Origin: Stenotrophomonas maltophilia
GTDB lineage: Bacteria; Pseudomonadota; Gammaproteobacteria; Xanthomonadales; Xanthomonadaceae
Assembly (NCBI RefSeq): GCF_025642255.1
Contig: NZ_CP106759.1
Location: 2,817,501 to 2,881,500, forward strand
Length of the DNA: 64,000 nt
Direction of reading: 5' to 3'
Shown here: piece after piece, positions 8,041-17,798 of the stretch
How the letters are laid out: each line of letters starts with the position of its first letter
Numbering within the stretch: position 1 is the stretch's first letter
Notes under the pieces: generated by a model
Told to the model about the DNA's origin: nothing
Seen by the model: only the letters and a program-made list of their open reading frames with translations
The model's database searches: none
Translations under genes and position numbers: made by a program

Positions 8041-10149
8041 TCATTCGGCGCTGGCGCCCTCGCCTTCTTCCACGGCCTTCATCGACAGACGGATACGGCC
8101 CTGCTTGTCGACTTCCAGCACCTTGACCTTGACCACATCGCCTTCCTTCAGCTTGTCGCCGACCTTCTCGACGCGCTCGCTGGAGATCTGCGAGACGTGG
8201 ACCAGGCCGTCCTTGCCCGGCAGGATGGTGACGAACGCACCGAAGTCCATGATCTTGGCGACCTTGCCTTCGTAGATGCGGCCCGGCTCGACGTCCGAGG
8301 TGATCTGCTCGATGCGGGCCTTGGCCGCCTGGGCAGCGATCGCGTTGACCGAGGCAATGACGATGGTGCCGTCATCCTGGATGTCGATCTGGGTGCCGGT
8401 TTCCTTGGTGATGGCCTGGATGGTCGAGCCACCCTTGCCGATCACTTCGCGGATCTTGTCCGGGTGGATCTTGATGGTCAGCAGGCGCGGCGCGTAGTCG
8501 GACAGTTCCGAACGCGGAGCGGTCAGGCCGTGGGCCATTTCGCCCAGGATGTGCAGACGGCCAGCCTTGGCCTGCTGCAGCGCCTGCTTCATGATCTCTT
8601 CGGTGATGCCTTCGATCTTGATGTCCATCTGCAGGGCGGAGATGCCCTCAGCGGTACCGGCCACCTTGAAGTCCATGTCGCCCAGGTGATCTTCGTCACC
8701 CAGGATGTCGGACAGGACGACGAAGCGGTCGCCTTCCTTGACCAGACCCATGGCGATACCCGCCACCGGGGCCTTCACCGGCACGCCGGCGTCCATCAGG
8801 GCCAGCGACGAACCGCAGACCGAGGCCATCGACGAGGAACCGTTCGACTCGGTGATTTCCGAGACGACGCGGATGGTGTACGGGAAGGCTTCCAGCGACG
8901 GCATGACAGCCAGCACGCCGCGCTTGGCCAGGCGACCGTGGCCGATCTCGCGGCGCTTCGGACCCATCATGCGGCCGCACTCACCCACCGAGAACGGAGG
9001 GAAGTTGTAGTGGAACAGGAAGTTTTCCTTGTACTCACCGGCAACGGCATCGATGACCTGACCGTCGCGGGCGGTGCCCAGGGTGATGGTCACGATGGCC
9101 TGGGTTTCGCCGCGGGTGAACAGCGAGGAGCCGTGGGTACGCGGCAGCACGCCGGTCTTCACGGAGATCGGGCGGACGGTATCCAGCGCACGGCCGTCGA
9201 TGCGGACCTTGGTGTCCAGCACCGAGTCGCGCATGGTGCGGTATTCCAGTTCGCCGAATTCCTTCGACAGCTCGGCCGGGTTCCAGCCTTCGGCAGCCAC
9301 GCGGCCGGCCAGGGCTTCGACCACGTCCTTCTTGATCGCCGAGATGGCATCGCGACGCTGCAGCTTGTCACGCACCTGGAAGGCTTCGCCCAGGCGCGGG
9401 CCGATGGCTTCCTTCAGGGCGGCGATCAGCGCTTCGTTCTTGGCCGGGGCTTCCCAGGTCGACGGCTTGGTGCCGGCTTCGACGGTCAGCTCGTTGATCG
9501 CGTTGATGACCTTCTGCATTTCGCGGTGACCGAAGGTCACGGCGCCCAGCATCACTTCTTCCGACAGCAGCGCGGCTTCGGATTCGACCATCAGCACGGC
9601 GTTGGAGGTACCGGCAACGACCAGTTCCAGCTGCGAGTCAGCCAGTTCACTGACGGTCGGGTTCAGGATGTACTCGCCGTTCTTGTAACCGACCTTGGCA
9701 GCGCCGATCGGACCCATGAACGGGGTGCCGGCCAGAGCCAGGGCCGCCGAAGCACCGATCAGGGCCGGAATGTCACCGTCCACGTCCGGGTTCAGCGACA
9801 TCACCGTGGCGATGATCTGCACTTCGTTCTTGTAGTCTTCCGGGAACAGCGGACGGATCGGACGGTCGATCAGACGCGAGATCAGGGTTTCCTTCTCGGT
9901 CGCACGGCCTTCGCGCTTGAAGAAACCACCCGGAATGCGGCCGCCGGCGTAGAACTTCTCCTGATAGTCGACGGTCAGCGGGAAGAAGTCCTGGCCTTCG
10001 CGCGCGCTCTTGGCGGCGACGGCGGTGACCAGCAGTACGGTGTCGTCCATCTTGACGATGACGGCGCCGCTGGCCTGACGGGCGACTTCGCCGGTCTCAA
10101 GCGTGACGGTGTGCTTGCCGTACTGGAAGGTTTTGGTGATTTTTGCCAC
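8041..10149 (-). CDS. pnp: Polynucleotide phosphorylase
   Basis: The 702-residue enzyme degrades RNA 3' to 5' by phosphorolysis and is a degradosome partner of RNase E. Two RNase PH-like domains (about 1-230 and 320-550) are followed by a KH domain ([20 protein letters not shown], with the GKGG loop) and an S1 domain ([18 protein letters not shown]) ending near 690. The start is GTG. It lies 151 bases downstream of rpsO with a strong terminator in between, so transcription depends on readthrough or on a promoter in the gap. In the family pnp autoregulates through a cleaved leader. The same may happen here. Confidence 0.98.
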   Translation of the reverse strand: MAKITKTFQYGKHTVTLETGEVARQASGAVIVKMDDTVLLVTAVAAKSAREGQDFFPLTVDYQEKFYAGGRIPGGFFKREGRATEKETLISRLIDRPIRPLFPEDYKNEVQIIATVMSLNPDVDGDIPALIGASAALALAGTPFMGPIGAAKVGYKNGEYILNPTVSELADSQLELVVAGTSNAVLMVESEAALLSEEVMLGAVTFGHREMQKVINAINELTVEAGTKPSTWEAPAKNEALIAALKEAIGPRLGEAFQVRDKLQRRDAISAIKKDVVEALAGRVAAEGWNPAELSKEFGELEYRTMRDSVLDTKVRIDGRALDTVRPISVKTGVLPRTHGSSLFTRGETQAIVTITLGTARDGQVIDAVAGEYKENFLFHYNFPPFSVGECGRMMGPKRREIGHGRLAKRGVLAVMPSLEAFPYTIRVVSEITESNGSSSMASVCGSSLALMDAGVPVKAPVAGIAMGLVKEGDRFVVLSDILGDEDHLGDMDFKVAGTAEGISALQMDIKIEGITEEIMKQALQQAKAGRLHILGEMAHGLTAPRSELSDYAPRLLTIKIHPDKIREVIGKGGSTIQAITKETGTQIDIQDDGTIVIASVNAIAAQAAKARIEQITSDVEPGRIYEGKVAKIMDFGAFVTILPGKDGLVHVSQISSERVEKVGDKLKEGDVVKVKVLEVDKQGRIRLSMKAVEEGEGASAE

Positions 10150-10251
10150 GGAGGGTGTCCTTGGGGATGCTGTCTGCGAATTTGGACCGTCGGCGACCCT
10201 TGCCGCCAGCGGGTGACCGGATCGTTCCGGCCTGAATCGGGGATTGCGGTA

Positions 10252-10288
10252 CTACAAAACAAAACCGCGGCGCATCGCTGCGCCGCGG
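10252..10288 (-). terminator. Terminator between rpsO and pnp
   Basis: On the minus strand CCGCGGCGCA-GCGA-TGCGCCGCGG is followed by TTTTGTTTTG, a ten-pair perfect stem 13 bases after the rpsO stop. It probably attenuates transcription from rpsO into pnp and shields the rpsO 3' end. Confidence 0.88.
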
Positions 10289-10300
10289 GGGATTCGTTGC

Positions 10301-10561
10301 TTAGCGACGCAGGCCAAGCTTCTCGATCAGGGCCTTGTAACGCTCGACGTCCTTCTTCTTCAGGTAGTCGAGCAGGCTGCGACGGCGGTTGACCATCTGC
10401 AGCAGGCCGCGGCGGCTGTGGTGATCCTTCTTGTGGGTCTTGAAGTGGCCGGTCAGCAGTTCGATGCGGGCGGTCAGCAGGGCCACCTGGACTTCCGGGG
10501 AGCCGGTGTCGGCGGCGCTGCGCTTGTTGTCTTCAATGACCTTCTGGGTGTCGATCGACAT
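10301..10561 (-). CDS. rpsO: 30S ribosomal protein S15
   Basis: The 86-residue protein binds the central domain of 16S rRNA and is an early assembly protein. It shows the family landmarks [38 protein letters not shown] and Y--LI-KLGLRR at its end. Length equals the usual 88-89 within a few residues. It is followed by a strong terminator and pnp, the common gammaproteobacterial pair, and has its own promoter upstream. In relatives S15 represses its own mRNA by trapping the ribosome on a pseudoknot; I did not fold the leader here. Confidence 0.98.
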   Translation of the reverse strand: MSIDTQKVIEDNKRSAADTGSPEVQVALLTARIELLTGHFKTHKKDHHSRRGLLQMVNRRRSLLDYLKKKDVERYKALIEKLGLRR

Positions 10562-10676
10562 GTCTTTTTCTCAGTGATGCGTGGCCGGCAGGAACGCGCT
10601 TCGCGCACCGCCAGGCTCGCCGTGGACTACAGGGATGAAACCTGCGCGGGGCAGGCTGCCAGAAAATGGCCGCGAA

Positions 10677-10705
10677 ATTGTAACGGCCAGGGGCTCCGGG
10701 GACAA
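10677..10705 (-). promoter_or_regulatory. rpsO: Sigma70-type promoter for rpsO
   Basis: The minus strand carries TTGTCC (10700-10705), a 17-base spacer and TACAAT (10677-10682), giving a leader of about 110 bases before the rpsO ATG. It lies in the 172-base gap after truB. Confidence 0.65.
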
Positions 10706-10733
10706 GGACCGGGGCTGAACCGCCCCGCCCTGC

Positions 10734-11642
10734 TCAGAGGTTGAAGCGGCGCTGCGGGGCCAGCAGGCCACTGTCATCGACCTGACCGAGGCCCTGGACA
10801 GCGGCGTCCGGACCGAACACCGCCACCAGACCGCGCGGCCAGCCGGCATCGCGCAACCGCTGTCCCATGCAGAACCGTTGCGTCTGGCCGGCGTCCAGCT
10901 CGACCCGCGGATACCCGGCCAGACCGTCGGCCAGCGGCAGCAGCAGCGCATCCATGGCCGCCAGGTCGCCCGTTTCGACCATGGCCCGCAGCTGGTCCAG
11001 GGTGACCATCGCCGGCTCGCGGAACGGCTCCACCCACAGCCGGCGCAGGGCGCTGATGTGCGCACCACAGCCCAGCGCCTCGCCGAGATCACGCGCCAGG
11101 CTGCGGATGTAGGTACCCGAGCCACAGGTGACGCGCAGGCGCAGCCGCTCGGGCTGCTGTTCCAGGACCTCGATGGCATGCACCTGGACCTGCCGCTCCG
11201 GCGCCTCGATGGCGTCGCCGCGGCGGGCCTTCACGTAGAGCGGCTCGCCTCCCTGCTTCAGCGCTGAATAGATCGGGGCCCGCTGGCGGATGCTGCCGGT
11301 CAGCGGTGCCAGCGCGGCCTGCAGGACGTCAGCAGTGATCTGCGGCACCGGGCGCTGCAGCAGCACCTCGCCTTCGGCGTCATCGGTGTCGGTGGTCTGG
11401 CCGAGTACGATCTCGGCGTCATAGGCCTTGGCCGAGCCCAGCAGCAGGCCGGCGATCTTGGTCGCCTCGCCGAAGCACAACGGCAGCAGGCCGGTGGCCA
11501 GCGGGTCGAGACTGCCGGTATGCCCGCCCTTCTCGGCACGGAACAGGCGGCGCGCCACCTGCAGGGCAGCGTTGGAGCTCATGCCGGTCGACTTGTCGAG
11601 CAGCAGGATGCCGTCCAGGCGGCGGAACTGAATTCGGGTCAT
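10734..11642 (-). CDS. truB: tRNA pseudouridine(55) synthase
   Basis: The 302-residue enzyme makes pseudouridine-55 in the T loop of most tRNAs. The catalytic aspartate is D46 in [32 protein letters not shown] near the N terminus and the Y-K-ARRGD stretch are also typical. I chose the ATG at 11642 ([11 protein letters not shown]) because upstream sequence is a repeat and does not resemble the family. It follows rbfA after a 111-base spacer filled with two REP palindromes and ends the rimP-nusA-infB-rbfA-truB cluster. Confidence 0.96.
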   Translation of the reverse strand: MTRIQFRRLDGILLLDKSTGMSSNAALQVARRLFRAEKGGHTGSLDPLATGLLPLCFGEATKIAGLLLGSAKAYDAEIVLGQTTDTDDAEGEVLLQRPVPQITADVLQAALAPLTGSIRQRAPIYSALKQGGEPLYVKARRGDAIEAPERQVQVHAIEVLEQQPERLRLRVTCGSGTYIRSLARDLGEALGCGAHISALRRLWVEPFREPAMVTLDQLRAMVETGDLAAMDALLLPLADGLAGYPRVELDAGQTQRFCMGQRLRDAGWPRGLVAVFGPDAAVQGLGQVDDSGLLAPQRRFNL

Positions 11643-11655
11643 GACAGATACGGGT

Positions 11656-11746
11656 GTAGCGCCGGACCATGCCCGGCAAGCGCGCGGCGCGGCCTGCATC
11701 AGACATCGCGCAGCCGGAATGCAGCAACGCCGGGCATGCCCGGCGT
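11656..11746. repeat. Pair of SMAG/REP-type palindromes between rbfA and truB
   Basis: The first element begins GTAG at 11656 and continues CGCCGG-ACCAT-GCCCGGC. The second (11727-11746) is a perfect 20-base palindrome, ACGCCGGGCATGCCCGGCGT. The GTAG head and the GCCGGGC arms match the short palindromic repeats dispersed in Stenotrophomonas genomes. They probably form stable hairpins in the rbfA-truB transcript. Confidence 0.75.
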
Positions 11747-11753
11747 CGCGCGG

Positions 11754-12137
11754 TTATTCTTCGTCGCTTTCGCGGCGCTTCTCGGCAGCCACGGTGTCGG
11801 GCAGATCGCGCAGGATGTTGTCGATGTGCTCGCCCCGATCAACCGAGTCGTCGTAATGGAAATGCAGCTCCGGCACGTGACGCAGCTTCATCGCCCGGGC
11901 CAGGTCCATGCGCAGGCGATAGCCCAGTTCCTTCAGGCCGGCCACCGCTTCGGCCGAACGTTCCGGCATCAGCGCGGTGACAAAGACCTTGGCATGGGCC
12001 ATGTCGCGGGTGATTTCCACGTCGGACACGCTCACCGAGGGCAACCCGTGCTCGCGCACGGCGTTGTGCACCAGGGTGCCGAGTTCACGGCGCAGCTGGG
12101 CGGAGACACGGTCGGTTCGATGGAAAGTCTTGGGCAC
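11754..12137 (-). CDS. rbfA: 30S ribosome-binding factor A
   Basis: The 127-residue KH-fold protein helps mature the 5' end of 16S rRNA and is needed in cold adaptation. The family start PKTFHRTDRVSAQLRRELG is preserved. I place the start at GTG 12137, directly before it. An ATG at 12173 would add twelve residues encoded partly by a REP element and lacks family support. Central features are VSDVEITRDMAHAKVFVT and the acidic C-terminal tail. It lies between infB and truB, the classical order of the cluster. Confidence 0.93.
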   Translation of the reverse strand: MPKTFHRTDRVSAQLRRELGTLVHNAVREHGLPSVSVSDVEITRDMAHAKVFVTALMPERSAEAVAGLKELGYRLRMDLARAMKLRHVPELHFHYDDSVDRGEHIDNILRDLPDTVAAEKRRESDEE

Positions 12138-12163
12138 GCGGTCGGGCTCTTGAATTGAATGTG

Positions 12164-12251
12164 ACCCGACCAAGGTCGGGCCCTACCGGGAGAGACGGCC
12201 CGACCGGGGTCGGGCGCCACCTGGGGCGGACCGGCCCGCGAGGGCCGGTCC
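12164..12251. repeat. Cluster of three palindromic repeats between infB and rbfA
   Basis: Three hairpin units follow one another: CCGACCAAGGTCGG (12167-12180, with the GTAG head on the minus strand at 12183-12186), CCCGACCGGGGTCGGG (12199-12214), and GGACCGGCCC-GCGA-GGGCCGGTCC (12228-12251). The first is a typical SMAG element. They fill nearly the whole gap and so may influence mRNA decay between infB and rbfA. Confidence 0.78.
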
Positions 12252-12260
12252 ATTGCAGCA

Positions 12261-14903
12261 TTACAGGGTACGCGGCACTTCGATGCGCTCGAAGCACTCG
12301 ATCTGGTCGCCCGGCTTGACGTCGTTGTAAGCCTTCACGCCGATACCGCATTCGGTACCGTTGCGGACTTCCTCGACGTTTTCCTTGAAGCGACGCAGCG
12401 ATTCCAGCTCGCCTTCGAACACCACCACGCTGTCGCGCAGGACGCGGATCGGCTTGCTGCGCTTGACCACGCCTTCGATGACCATGCAGCCGGCGACGGC
12501 GCCCAGCTTGGAGCTGCGGAAGACATCGCGGACCTCGGCGATACCGATGATCTCTTCGCGGATCTCCACGCCCAGCAGACCGGAGGCCACCTGCTTCACC
12601 TGATCGATCACGTCATAGATGATCGAGAAGTAACGCAGGTCCACGCCGTTGGATTCGATGATGCGACGGGCCGAAGCATCCGCACGCACGTTGAAGCCGA
12701 TGACGGTGGCCTTGGAGGCGGCAGCCGAATTGGCGTCCGACTCGGTGATGCCGCCCACGCCGGAGTGGATCACGTTGATGCGGATGTCGTCGTTGGACAG
12801 CGCGACCAGGGCCTGGCTCAGCGCCTGCACCGAACCCTGCACGTCGGCCTTGATGACCAGGTTGAGGACCTGCTGGCCCTCACCCTTGCCCAGGGTCGCC
12901 ATGATGTCTTCCATCCGGCTGCCCGCCGTGGCGACCAGGCGCGACTCGCGGCGCTTGGTCTCACGCTGCTGGGCAACGTCCTTGGCCAGACGCTCGTCCT
13001 CGACCACCACGAAGTCGTCACCGGCTTCCGGCACGCCGGACAGGCCCAGGACCTGCACCGGGATGGACGGGCCGGCGAACTCCGGCTGCTTGCCGGTTTC
13101 GTCGAACAGCGCTCGCACGCGGCCGTACTGGATGCCGCACACCAGGTAATCGCCCTTCTTCAGGCGGCCCTGCTGCACGAGCACGGTGGCGACCGGGCCG
13201 CGGCCCTTGTCCAGCGACGATTCAATCACCACGCCGGACGCGCGGCCTTCATCGACAGCCTTCAGCTCCAGCAGTTCGGCCTGGATCGAGATGGCGTCCA
13301 GCAGGTCGTCGATGCCCAGGCCGGTCTTGGCCGAGATCTCCACCATCTGGGTGTCGCCACCGAAGTCTTCGGCCACGACCTGCTCGGTCAGCAGTTCGTT
13401 CTTGACCCGCATCGGATCGGCGTCGGACTTGTCGATCTTGTTGATTGCCACGATCAGCGGCACGCCGGCGGAACGGGCATGCTGGATCGCTTCCTTGGTC
13501 TGCGGCATCACGCCGTCATCGGCAGCGACCACCAGCACCACGATATCGGTCAGCTTGGCACCGCGGGCACGCATCGAAGTGAAGGCTGCGTGGCCCGGGG
13601 TATCCAGGAAGCTGATCACGCCCTTCGGCGTATCCACGTGGTACGCACCGATGTGCTGGGTGATGCCGCCGGCTTCGCCGGTGGCGACCTTGGTGCGGCG
13701 GATGTAATCCAGCAGCGAGGTCTTGCCGTGGTCGACGTGGCCCATGATGGTGACCACCGGCGGGCGCTGCACGGCTTCGCCCTGGTTTTCACCGGTCGAT
13801 GCCAGCAGTGCGTCTTCGGCGTCGTTGTCGTTGGCACGGATCGCCTTGTGGCCGAGTTCCTCGGTCACCAGCGCCGCCGTGTCGTGGTCGATGGACTGGG
13901 TGATGGTGGCCATCACGCCCATCTTGAACAGCGCCTTGACCACCTCGCCGCCCTTCAGCGCGAGCTTCTGCGCCAGGTCGGCCACGGTGATCGTGTCGCC
14001 GATCGCCACTTCACGCACGACCGGGGCGGTCGGACGTTCGAAGGCATGCGGACCGGCGTTGCTGCCACCGCGCGACATGTCGCGACGGCCGCCGGCCTGG
14101 TTCCGGCCGCCCGGACGACCACGGGTCGTGCTGTTGCTGTTGCCACGACGTGCACGGTCGGCGGCCGACAGGTGCATCTGGCCGGAGAAACGATCGCCCG
14201 GGCCACGCTCGTTGCGCGGCGCGCTGCGGTTGTTGCGGTCATCGCTGCGTGGCGGAGCGCCACGCGGGGCAGCCGGGGCTGCGGCCGGGGTACGCGGCGG
14301 ACGCGGTGCGGTTTCGTCGATCGGAGCGCGCGTCTTCGGCTGGCTGGCGGCCAGCGCCTCGGCGGCCTTGGCGGCAACCGCTGCTTCCTCTGCAGCCTTC
14401 TTCTCGGCTTCGGCACGCTCCTTGGCGGCAATCTCTTCCTCGCGTGCACGGACGATGGCCTCGTCGCGCAGACGGTCCTTCTCGGCCAATGCCTGCTGTT
14501 CGGCGAGGTTGCGGGCGCGCGACTCTTCCAGCTTGCGCAGGATGTCGGCGCGCTCTTCGTCCGGAGTCATCGCACGACCACCATCGGACTTGACGTAGGT
14601 ACGCTTCTGGCGCACCTCGACATTCACGGTCGTCTTGCTGCGACCGGAATTGACCGTCACTTCCTGCTGTTTACGGCGGTTGAGGGTGATCTTCTTTGCA
14701 GACTGATCGGTCTCTTCCGGCGCCTGCTCGGGCTTGCCGTGCGAACGACGAAGGAAGCCCAGGAGCTTCACCTTCTCGGTGCTGGTCACGACCTGGTCGG
14801 GACCGCTGAACTTCATGCCGGCACCGGCCAGCTGTTCAAGCAGTTTTTCGACCGGTGTGTTGACCAGTTCGGCAAGCTTGCGGATGGTGGTTTGCTGCGA
14901 CAT
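12261..14903 (-). CDS. infB: Translation initiation factor IF-2
   Basis: The 880-residue GTPase brings fMet-tRNA to the 30S subunit and promotes subunit joining. The N terminus holds the IF2-N module ([20 protein letters not shown]) and a long charged, Ala/Glu- and Arg/Gly-rich linker. The G domain follows with [20 protein letters not shown] and SAKTG motifs starting near residue 388. Domains II to IV end at VPRTL. Length is as in E. coli (890). In relatives internal starts give shorter forms; I did not try to locate them. It is downstream of nusA in the rimP-nusA-infB operon. Confidence 0.98.
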   Translation of the reverse strand: MSQQTTIRKLAELVNTPVEKLLEQLAGAGMKFSGPDQVVTSTEKVKLLGFLRRSHGKPEQAPEETDQSAKKITLNRRKQQEVTVNSGRSKTTVNVEVRQKRTYVKSDGGRAMTPDEERADILRKLEESRARNLAEQQALAEKDRLRDEAIVRAREEEIAAKERAEAEKKAAEEAAVAAKAAEALAASQPKTRAPIDETAPRPPRTPAAAPAAPRGAPPRSDDRNNRSAPRNERGPGDRFSGQMHLSAADRARRGNSNSTTRGRPGGRNQAGGRRDMSRGGSNAGPHAFERPTAPVVREVAIGDTITVADLAQKLALKGGEVVKALFKMGVMATITQSIDHDTAALVTEELGHKAIRANDNDAEDALLASTGENQGEAVQRPPVVTIMGHVDHGKTSLLDYIRRTKVATGEAGGITQHIGAYHVDTPKGVISFLDTPGHAAFTSMRARGAKLTDIVVLVVAADDGVMPQTKEAIQHARSAGVPLIVAINKIDKSDADPMRVKNELLTEQVVAEDFGGDTQMVEISAKTGLGIDDLLDAISIQAELLELKAVDEGRASGVVIESSLDKGRGPVATVLVQQGRLKKGDYLVCGIQYGRVRALFDETGKQPEFAGPSIPVQVLGLSGVPEAGDDFVVVEDERLAKDVAQQRETKRRESRLVATAGSRMEDIMATLGKGEGQQVLNLVIKADVQGSVQALSQALVALSNDDIRINVIHSGVGGITESDANSAAASKATVIGFNVRADASARRIIESNGVDLRYFSIIYDVIDQVKQVASGLLGVEIREEIIGIAEVRDVFRSSKLGAVAGCMVIEGVVKRSKPIRVLRDSVVVFEGELESLRRFKENVEEVRNGTECGIGVKAYNDVKPGDQIECFERIEVPRTL

Positions 14904-14995
14904 TCGGATCCTATGATCTTGTGGGCGCCCCCCCGCATCTGGAGGTGGCGCGGATTCTACGCCCTGAGCGGCTCAGGGCCCTGTTCATTGCCGGC

Positions 14996-16507
14996 TCATT
15001 CGCCGCGTTCCAGTCGGGCGATCTCCTCGGCACGCGCGGCCAGGATCAGCGCGGCGGCGCGCTCCTGGTCCAGCCCTTCGATGCCGAAGTCCACGACCTC
15101 GTCGGCGGCCAGGTCGGAGAGATCCTCGCTGGTGCGCACGCCGTGGCCGGCCAGCGCATACGCGGTGGCTTCGTCCATGCCCTGCAGGGACAGCAGGTCC
15201 TGCGCCGGCTGGCCGTCTTCAAGGCCTTCCTCGACTGCCAGGGCCTCATTGAGCAGCGCATCGCGGGCACGAGCGCGCAGCTCTTCGACGATATCCTCGT
15301 CGAAACCTTCCACGGCCAGCAGTTCGCCGACCGGGACATAAGCGATTTCCTCGACGGTGCCGAAGCCTTCGCTGACCAGGATGCCGGCGATCTCCTCGTC
15401 CACTTCCAGCTTGTCCATGAACAGCTGGCGGGCCGAAGCCTGCTCGGCCTCCGACTTGGCGGTGACCTGGTCCTGGGTCATCACGTTGAGCTGCCAGCCG
15501 GTCAGGCGGCTGGCCAGGCGCACGTTCTGGCCACCCTTGCCGATCGCCTGGGCCAGGCGGTCCTCGGCAACGGCCAGATCCATCGAGTGCTTGTCCTCAT
15601 CGACGATGATCGACTGCACCTCGGCCGGCGCCATCGCATTGATGACGAAGTTGGCCGGGTTGTCGTTCCACAGCACGATATCCACGCGCTCGCCATTGAG
15701 CTCGTTGGACACCGCCTGCACGCGCGAACCGCGCATGCCGATGCAGGCACCGATCGGATCGGTGCGCTGGTCGTGGGCCAGCACGGCGATCTTGGCGCGG
15801 TCGCCCGGATCGCGGGCACAGGCCTTGATTTCCACCAGGCCCTGACCGACTTCCGGCACTTCCAGCTTGAACAGCTCGATCATGAACTCCGGTGCGGCGC
15901 GGCTGATGAACAGCTGCGGGCCACGCGGCTCCGAGCGCACTTCGGCCAGGTAGCCGCGGACGCGGTCACCGGCGCGCAGCACGTCGCGCGGAATGCCCTT
16001 GTCCTTCGGGATGAAGCCTTCGGCGTTGCCGCCGAGGTCGACGTAGATGTTGCCACGCTCGGCACGCTTGACCACACCGGTGATCAGCTCGCCGACGCGG
16101 TCCTTCCATGCGTCCACGACCTGCTGGCGCTCGGCTTCGCGAACGCGCTGCACGATCACCTGCTTGGCGGCCTGGGCGGCGATGCGGCCGAAGTCCGGGT
16201 TCTCGATCTGCTCTTCGATGTAATCGCCGACGTCCACGCCCTCGGCTTCATCGATGGCGTCCATCAGGCGGATCTGGCGGTCGGGCGACTCCATGACCAC
16301 GTCATCGGCCACCACTTCCCAGCGACGGAAGGTTTCGTAGCTGCCATCCTTGTGGTCGATGACCACGCGGGTCAGCACTTCCTCGTCGGGATAGCGCTTC
16401 TTCGCTGCCGAGGCCAGGGCGGCCTCAATGGCATCGAAGATCACTTCACGCGGCACGCCCTTCTCGTTGGCGACCGCGTCGACTACCAGCAACAGTTCCT
16501 TGCTCAT
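14996..16507 (-). CDS. nusA: Transcription termination/antitermination factor NusA
   Basis: The 503-residue protein binds RNA polymerase and RNA to modulate pausing, termination and antitermination. It has the N-terminal polymerase-binding domain (MSKELLLVVDAVANEKGVPREVIFDAIEAALASA), an S1 domain, and two KH domains (DPIGACIGMRGSRVQAV and LAQAIGKGGQNVRLAS). Two C-terminal acidic repeats with helix-hairpin-helix signatures (LLAVEGFDED, LLSLQGMDEA) complete it. The length matches E. coli NusA (495). Its ATG follows the rimP stop by four bases, and infB follows after 92 bases. Confidence 0.98.
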   Translation of the reverse strand: MSKELLLVVDAVANEKGVPREVIFDAIEAALASAAKKRYPDEEVLTRVVIDHKDGSYETFRRWEVVADDVVMESPDRQIRLMDAIDEAEGVDVGDYIEEQIENPDFGRIAAQAAKQVIVQRVREAERQQVVDAWKDRVGELITGVVKRAERGNIYVDLGGNAEGFIPKDKGIPRDVLRAGDRVRGYLAEVRSEPRGPQLFISRAAPEFMIELFKLEVPEVGQGLVEIKACARDPGDRAKIAVLAHDQRTDPIGACIGMRGSRVQAVSNELNGERVDIVLWNDNPANFVINAMAPAEVQSIIVDEDKHSMDLAVAEDRLAQAIGKGGQNVRLASRLTGWQLNVMTQDQVTAKSEAEQASARQLFMDKLEVDEEIAGILVSEGFGTVEEIAYVPVGELLAVEGFDEDIVEELRARARDALLNEALAVEEGLEDGQPAQDLLSLQGMDEATAYALAGHGVRTSEDLSDLAADEVVDFGIEGLDQERAAALILAARAEEIARLERGE

Positions 16508-16511
16508 TGGC

Positions 16512-17102
16512 TCACTCCGCGCGCGGCTTCTTTGCCGCCGGCTCGTTGGAAGAAGAATTCTTGTTCGGCTTCGGACGCTTCGGTGCCGGACCGGTCGGCT
16601 TGCTCGGGGCCAGCCCCAGCGCCACCCAGTCGGGCAGGATCCGTGCCTTGTCGATGTTGTCCGCCGACACGACCACTTCGGCCTTGTCGACGATGAAGGT
16701 GATGGTGCCCGCAGCCTCGTCGGTCGCTTCGATACGGCCCTGCAGGCGACGTCGGTTGTCCTGCGGCAGCTTCAGGGTGACCTTGGCCGACTCCCCCAGG
16801 TGGCGAGTGAACTGCTCCAGGTTGAACAGCGGACGATCGACGCCCGGCGAGGACACTTCCAGCGTGTAGTTGCCGCTGATCGGGTCTTCGACGTCCAGCT
16901 GCGCCGACACTTCGCGGCTGACCCGCTCGCAGTCGTCGACATTGATGATGCGCTCGGGCTGTTCAGCCAGCGGCACATCGATGTAAAGGCGCAGGGTCGC
17001 ACCGCCGGGGGCCGGCAGATACTCAACGCCCAGCAGCTCCAGGCCCAGCGACACAACGGTCGGGGCGAGCAGATTCGCGATGTCGGTTGCCTTGTCGCTC
17101 AC
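16512..17102 (-). CDS. rimP: Ribosome maturation factor RimP
   Basis: The 196-residue protein assists 30S maturation. The conserved core includes [47 protein letters not shown] and [16 protein letters not shown] chose GTG 17102 ([12 protein letters not shown]) because homologous sequence begins there. The longer frame to 17345 runs into the structured leader and promoter. The C terminus has a Lys/Pro-rich tail (about residues 165-196) beyond the usual 150-residue length. It is the first gene of rimP-nusA-infB and is preceded by a leader of about 200 bases. Confidence 0.95.
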   Translation of the reverse strand: MSDKATDIANLLAPTVVSLGLELLGVEYLPAPGGATLRLYIDVPLAEQPERIINVDDCERVSREVSAQLDVEDPISGNYTLEVSSPGVDRPLFNLEQFTRHLGESAKVTLKLPQDNRRRLQGRIEATDEAAGTITFIVDKAEVVVSADNIDKARILPDWVALGLAPSKPTGPAPKRPKPNKNSSSNEPAAKKPRAE

Positions 17103-17161
17103 AGCCTGCCTTGATCTCTTGGTTGGGTGCCGGCCATGGCCGGCGTGAACATGACGCCCCG

Positions 17162-17193
17162 GAAACGACAAAGGGCCCGCAGGGCCCCTTTTT
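17162..17193 (-). terminator. Terminator-like hairpin in the rimP leader
   Basis: The minus strand reads AAAGGGGCCC-TGC-GGGCCCTTT and then GTCGTTT, 60 bases before the rimP start and well downstream of the predicted promoter. The T run is broken by GTC, so termination may be partial. It could be an attenuator for the rimP-nusA-infB operon, or simply a stabilising hairpin. Confidence 0.45.
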
Positions 17194-17316
17194 CCGGAAA
17201 GACTCCGGTGACTGGATTCCGGTTGCAGCACGCCGCGAAGGCATGTTGCGAGCCCTCCTTCCGGGTGAGGTCTCCCCAGGGGAGCGCCGCCTTCAGGGGT
17301 ACTGCTTAGGCCGATG

Positions 17317-17345
17317 ATGATAGCGGCTGCACCGCGCTGGTGCAA
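17317..17345 (-). promoter_or_regulatory. Sigma70-type promoter of the rimP-nusA-infB operon
   Basis: TTGCAC (17340-17345), a 17-base spacer and TATCAT (17317-17322) lie on the minus strand just after the terminator of the tRNA unit. Transcription would start near 17310, giving a leader of roughly 205 bases. Confidence 0.6.
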
Positions 17346-17356
17346 GGCAGGGACCC

Positions 17357-17396
17357 GGGGTCAGATCCCTTTTCCACGGAAAAAGGGATCTGACCC
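17357..17396. repeat. Long inverted repeat with GGGGTCAGATCCC arms
   Basis: The left arm is 19 bases and the right arm 20 bases; they pair almost perfectly, with one bulged base and a very small loop. A shorter version with the same GGGGTCAGATCC arm occurs at 34572-34594, so this is a dispersed repeat family. It lies between the tRNA terminator and the rimP promoter. Confidence 0.8.
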
Positions 17397-17422
17397 CGAA
17401 TACGTGGAAAGCACACAGACCT

Positions 17423-17459
17423 CAAAGAAAAACGCCTTCGAAGCAGGACTTCGAAGGCG
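17423..17459 (-). terminator. Intrinsic terminator of the initiator-tRNA unit
   Basis: The minus strand holds CGCCTTCGAAG-TCCTG-CTTCGAAGGCG followed by TTTTTCTTTG. This perfect eleven-pair stem lies twelve bases after the second tRNA-fMet. Confidence 0.92.
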
Positions 17460-17470
17460 ATCTCTTTACT

Positions 17471-17547
17471 TGGTAGCGGGGGCAGGATTTGAACCTGCGA
17501 CCTTCGGGTTATGAGCCCGACGAGCTGCCAGACTGCTCCACCCCGCA
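17471..17547 (-). tRNA. tRNA-fMet (CAT), downstream copy
   Basis: The 77-base gene with encoded CCA folds as a normal cloverleaf. The anticodon stem GTCGGG-CTCATAA-CCCGA has the three consecutive G-C pairs that mark an initiator tRNA. Position 1 to 72 is an unpaired U-U instead of the C-A mismatch of E. coli, which still satisfies the initiator need for a mismatch. It is identical to the copy at 17630-17706 and followed by a strong terminator. Confidence 0.97.
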
Positions 17548-17629
17548 TCAGAAGCGGAATCATGAGGCATAAGTGCAATAAATGCAAGCTTTCCCTCATT
17601 CATCAAGCCGGATGGCGCCGGCCCGATGT

Positions 17630-17706
17630 TGGTAGCGGGGGCAGGATTTGAACCTGCGACCTTCGGGTTATGAGCCCGACGAGCTGCCAGACTGCTCCAC
17701 CCCGCA
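17630..17706 (-). tRNA. tRNA-fMet (CAT), upstream copy
   Basis: This is an exact duplicate of the gene at 17471-17547, 82 bases away and in the same direction. Both are served by the promoter near 17800, so they form a two-tRNA transcript between the nuo and rimP operons. The same U1-U72 mismatch and GGG/CCC anticodon stem are present. Confidence 0.97.
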
Positions 17707-17798
17707 CCGGAAGTGTTTGAACTGCTGCCCCACCCTGACGAGGGGGCCATTGCAACGATGTTCTGGCTGAACCGCTGCAGTGACAACTCAGGCTGCGC

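Noticed and set aside
8032..10392. Plus-strand ORF of 786 codons opposite pnp
   Set aside because: It is the mirror of pnp in a high-GC frame, full of Asp/Gly/His/Arg with no domain pattern; pnp on the minus strand is unmistakable.
12138..12173. ATG start of rbfA at 12173
   Set aside because: The added twelve codons border a REP element and are not part of the RbfA family; GTG 12137 gives the conserved start.
12765..15341. Plus-strand ORF of 858 codons opposite infB and nusA
   Set aside because: It spans the gap between two conserved minus-strand genes and has antisense amino-acid bias.
17306..17786. Minus-strand ORFs reading across the two tRNA-fMet genes
   Set aside because: They translate tRNA sequence and inverted repeats twice and have no ribosome-binding sites.
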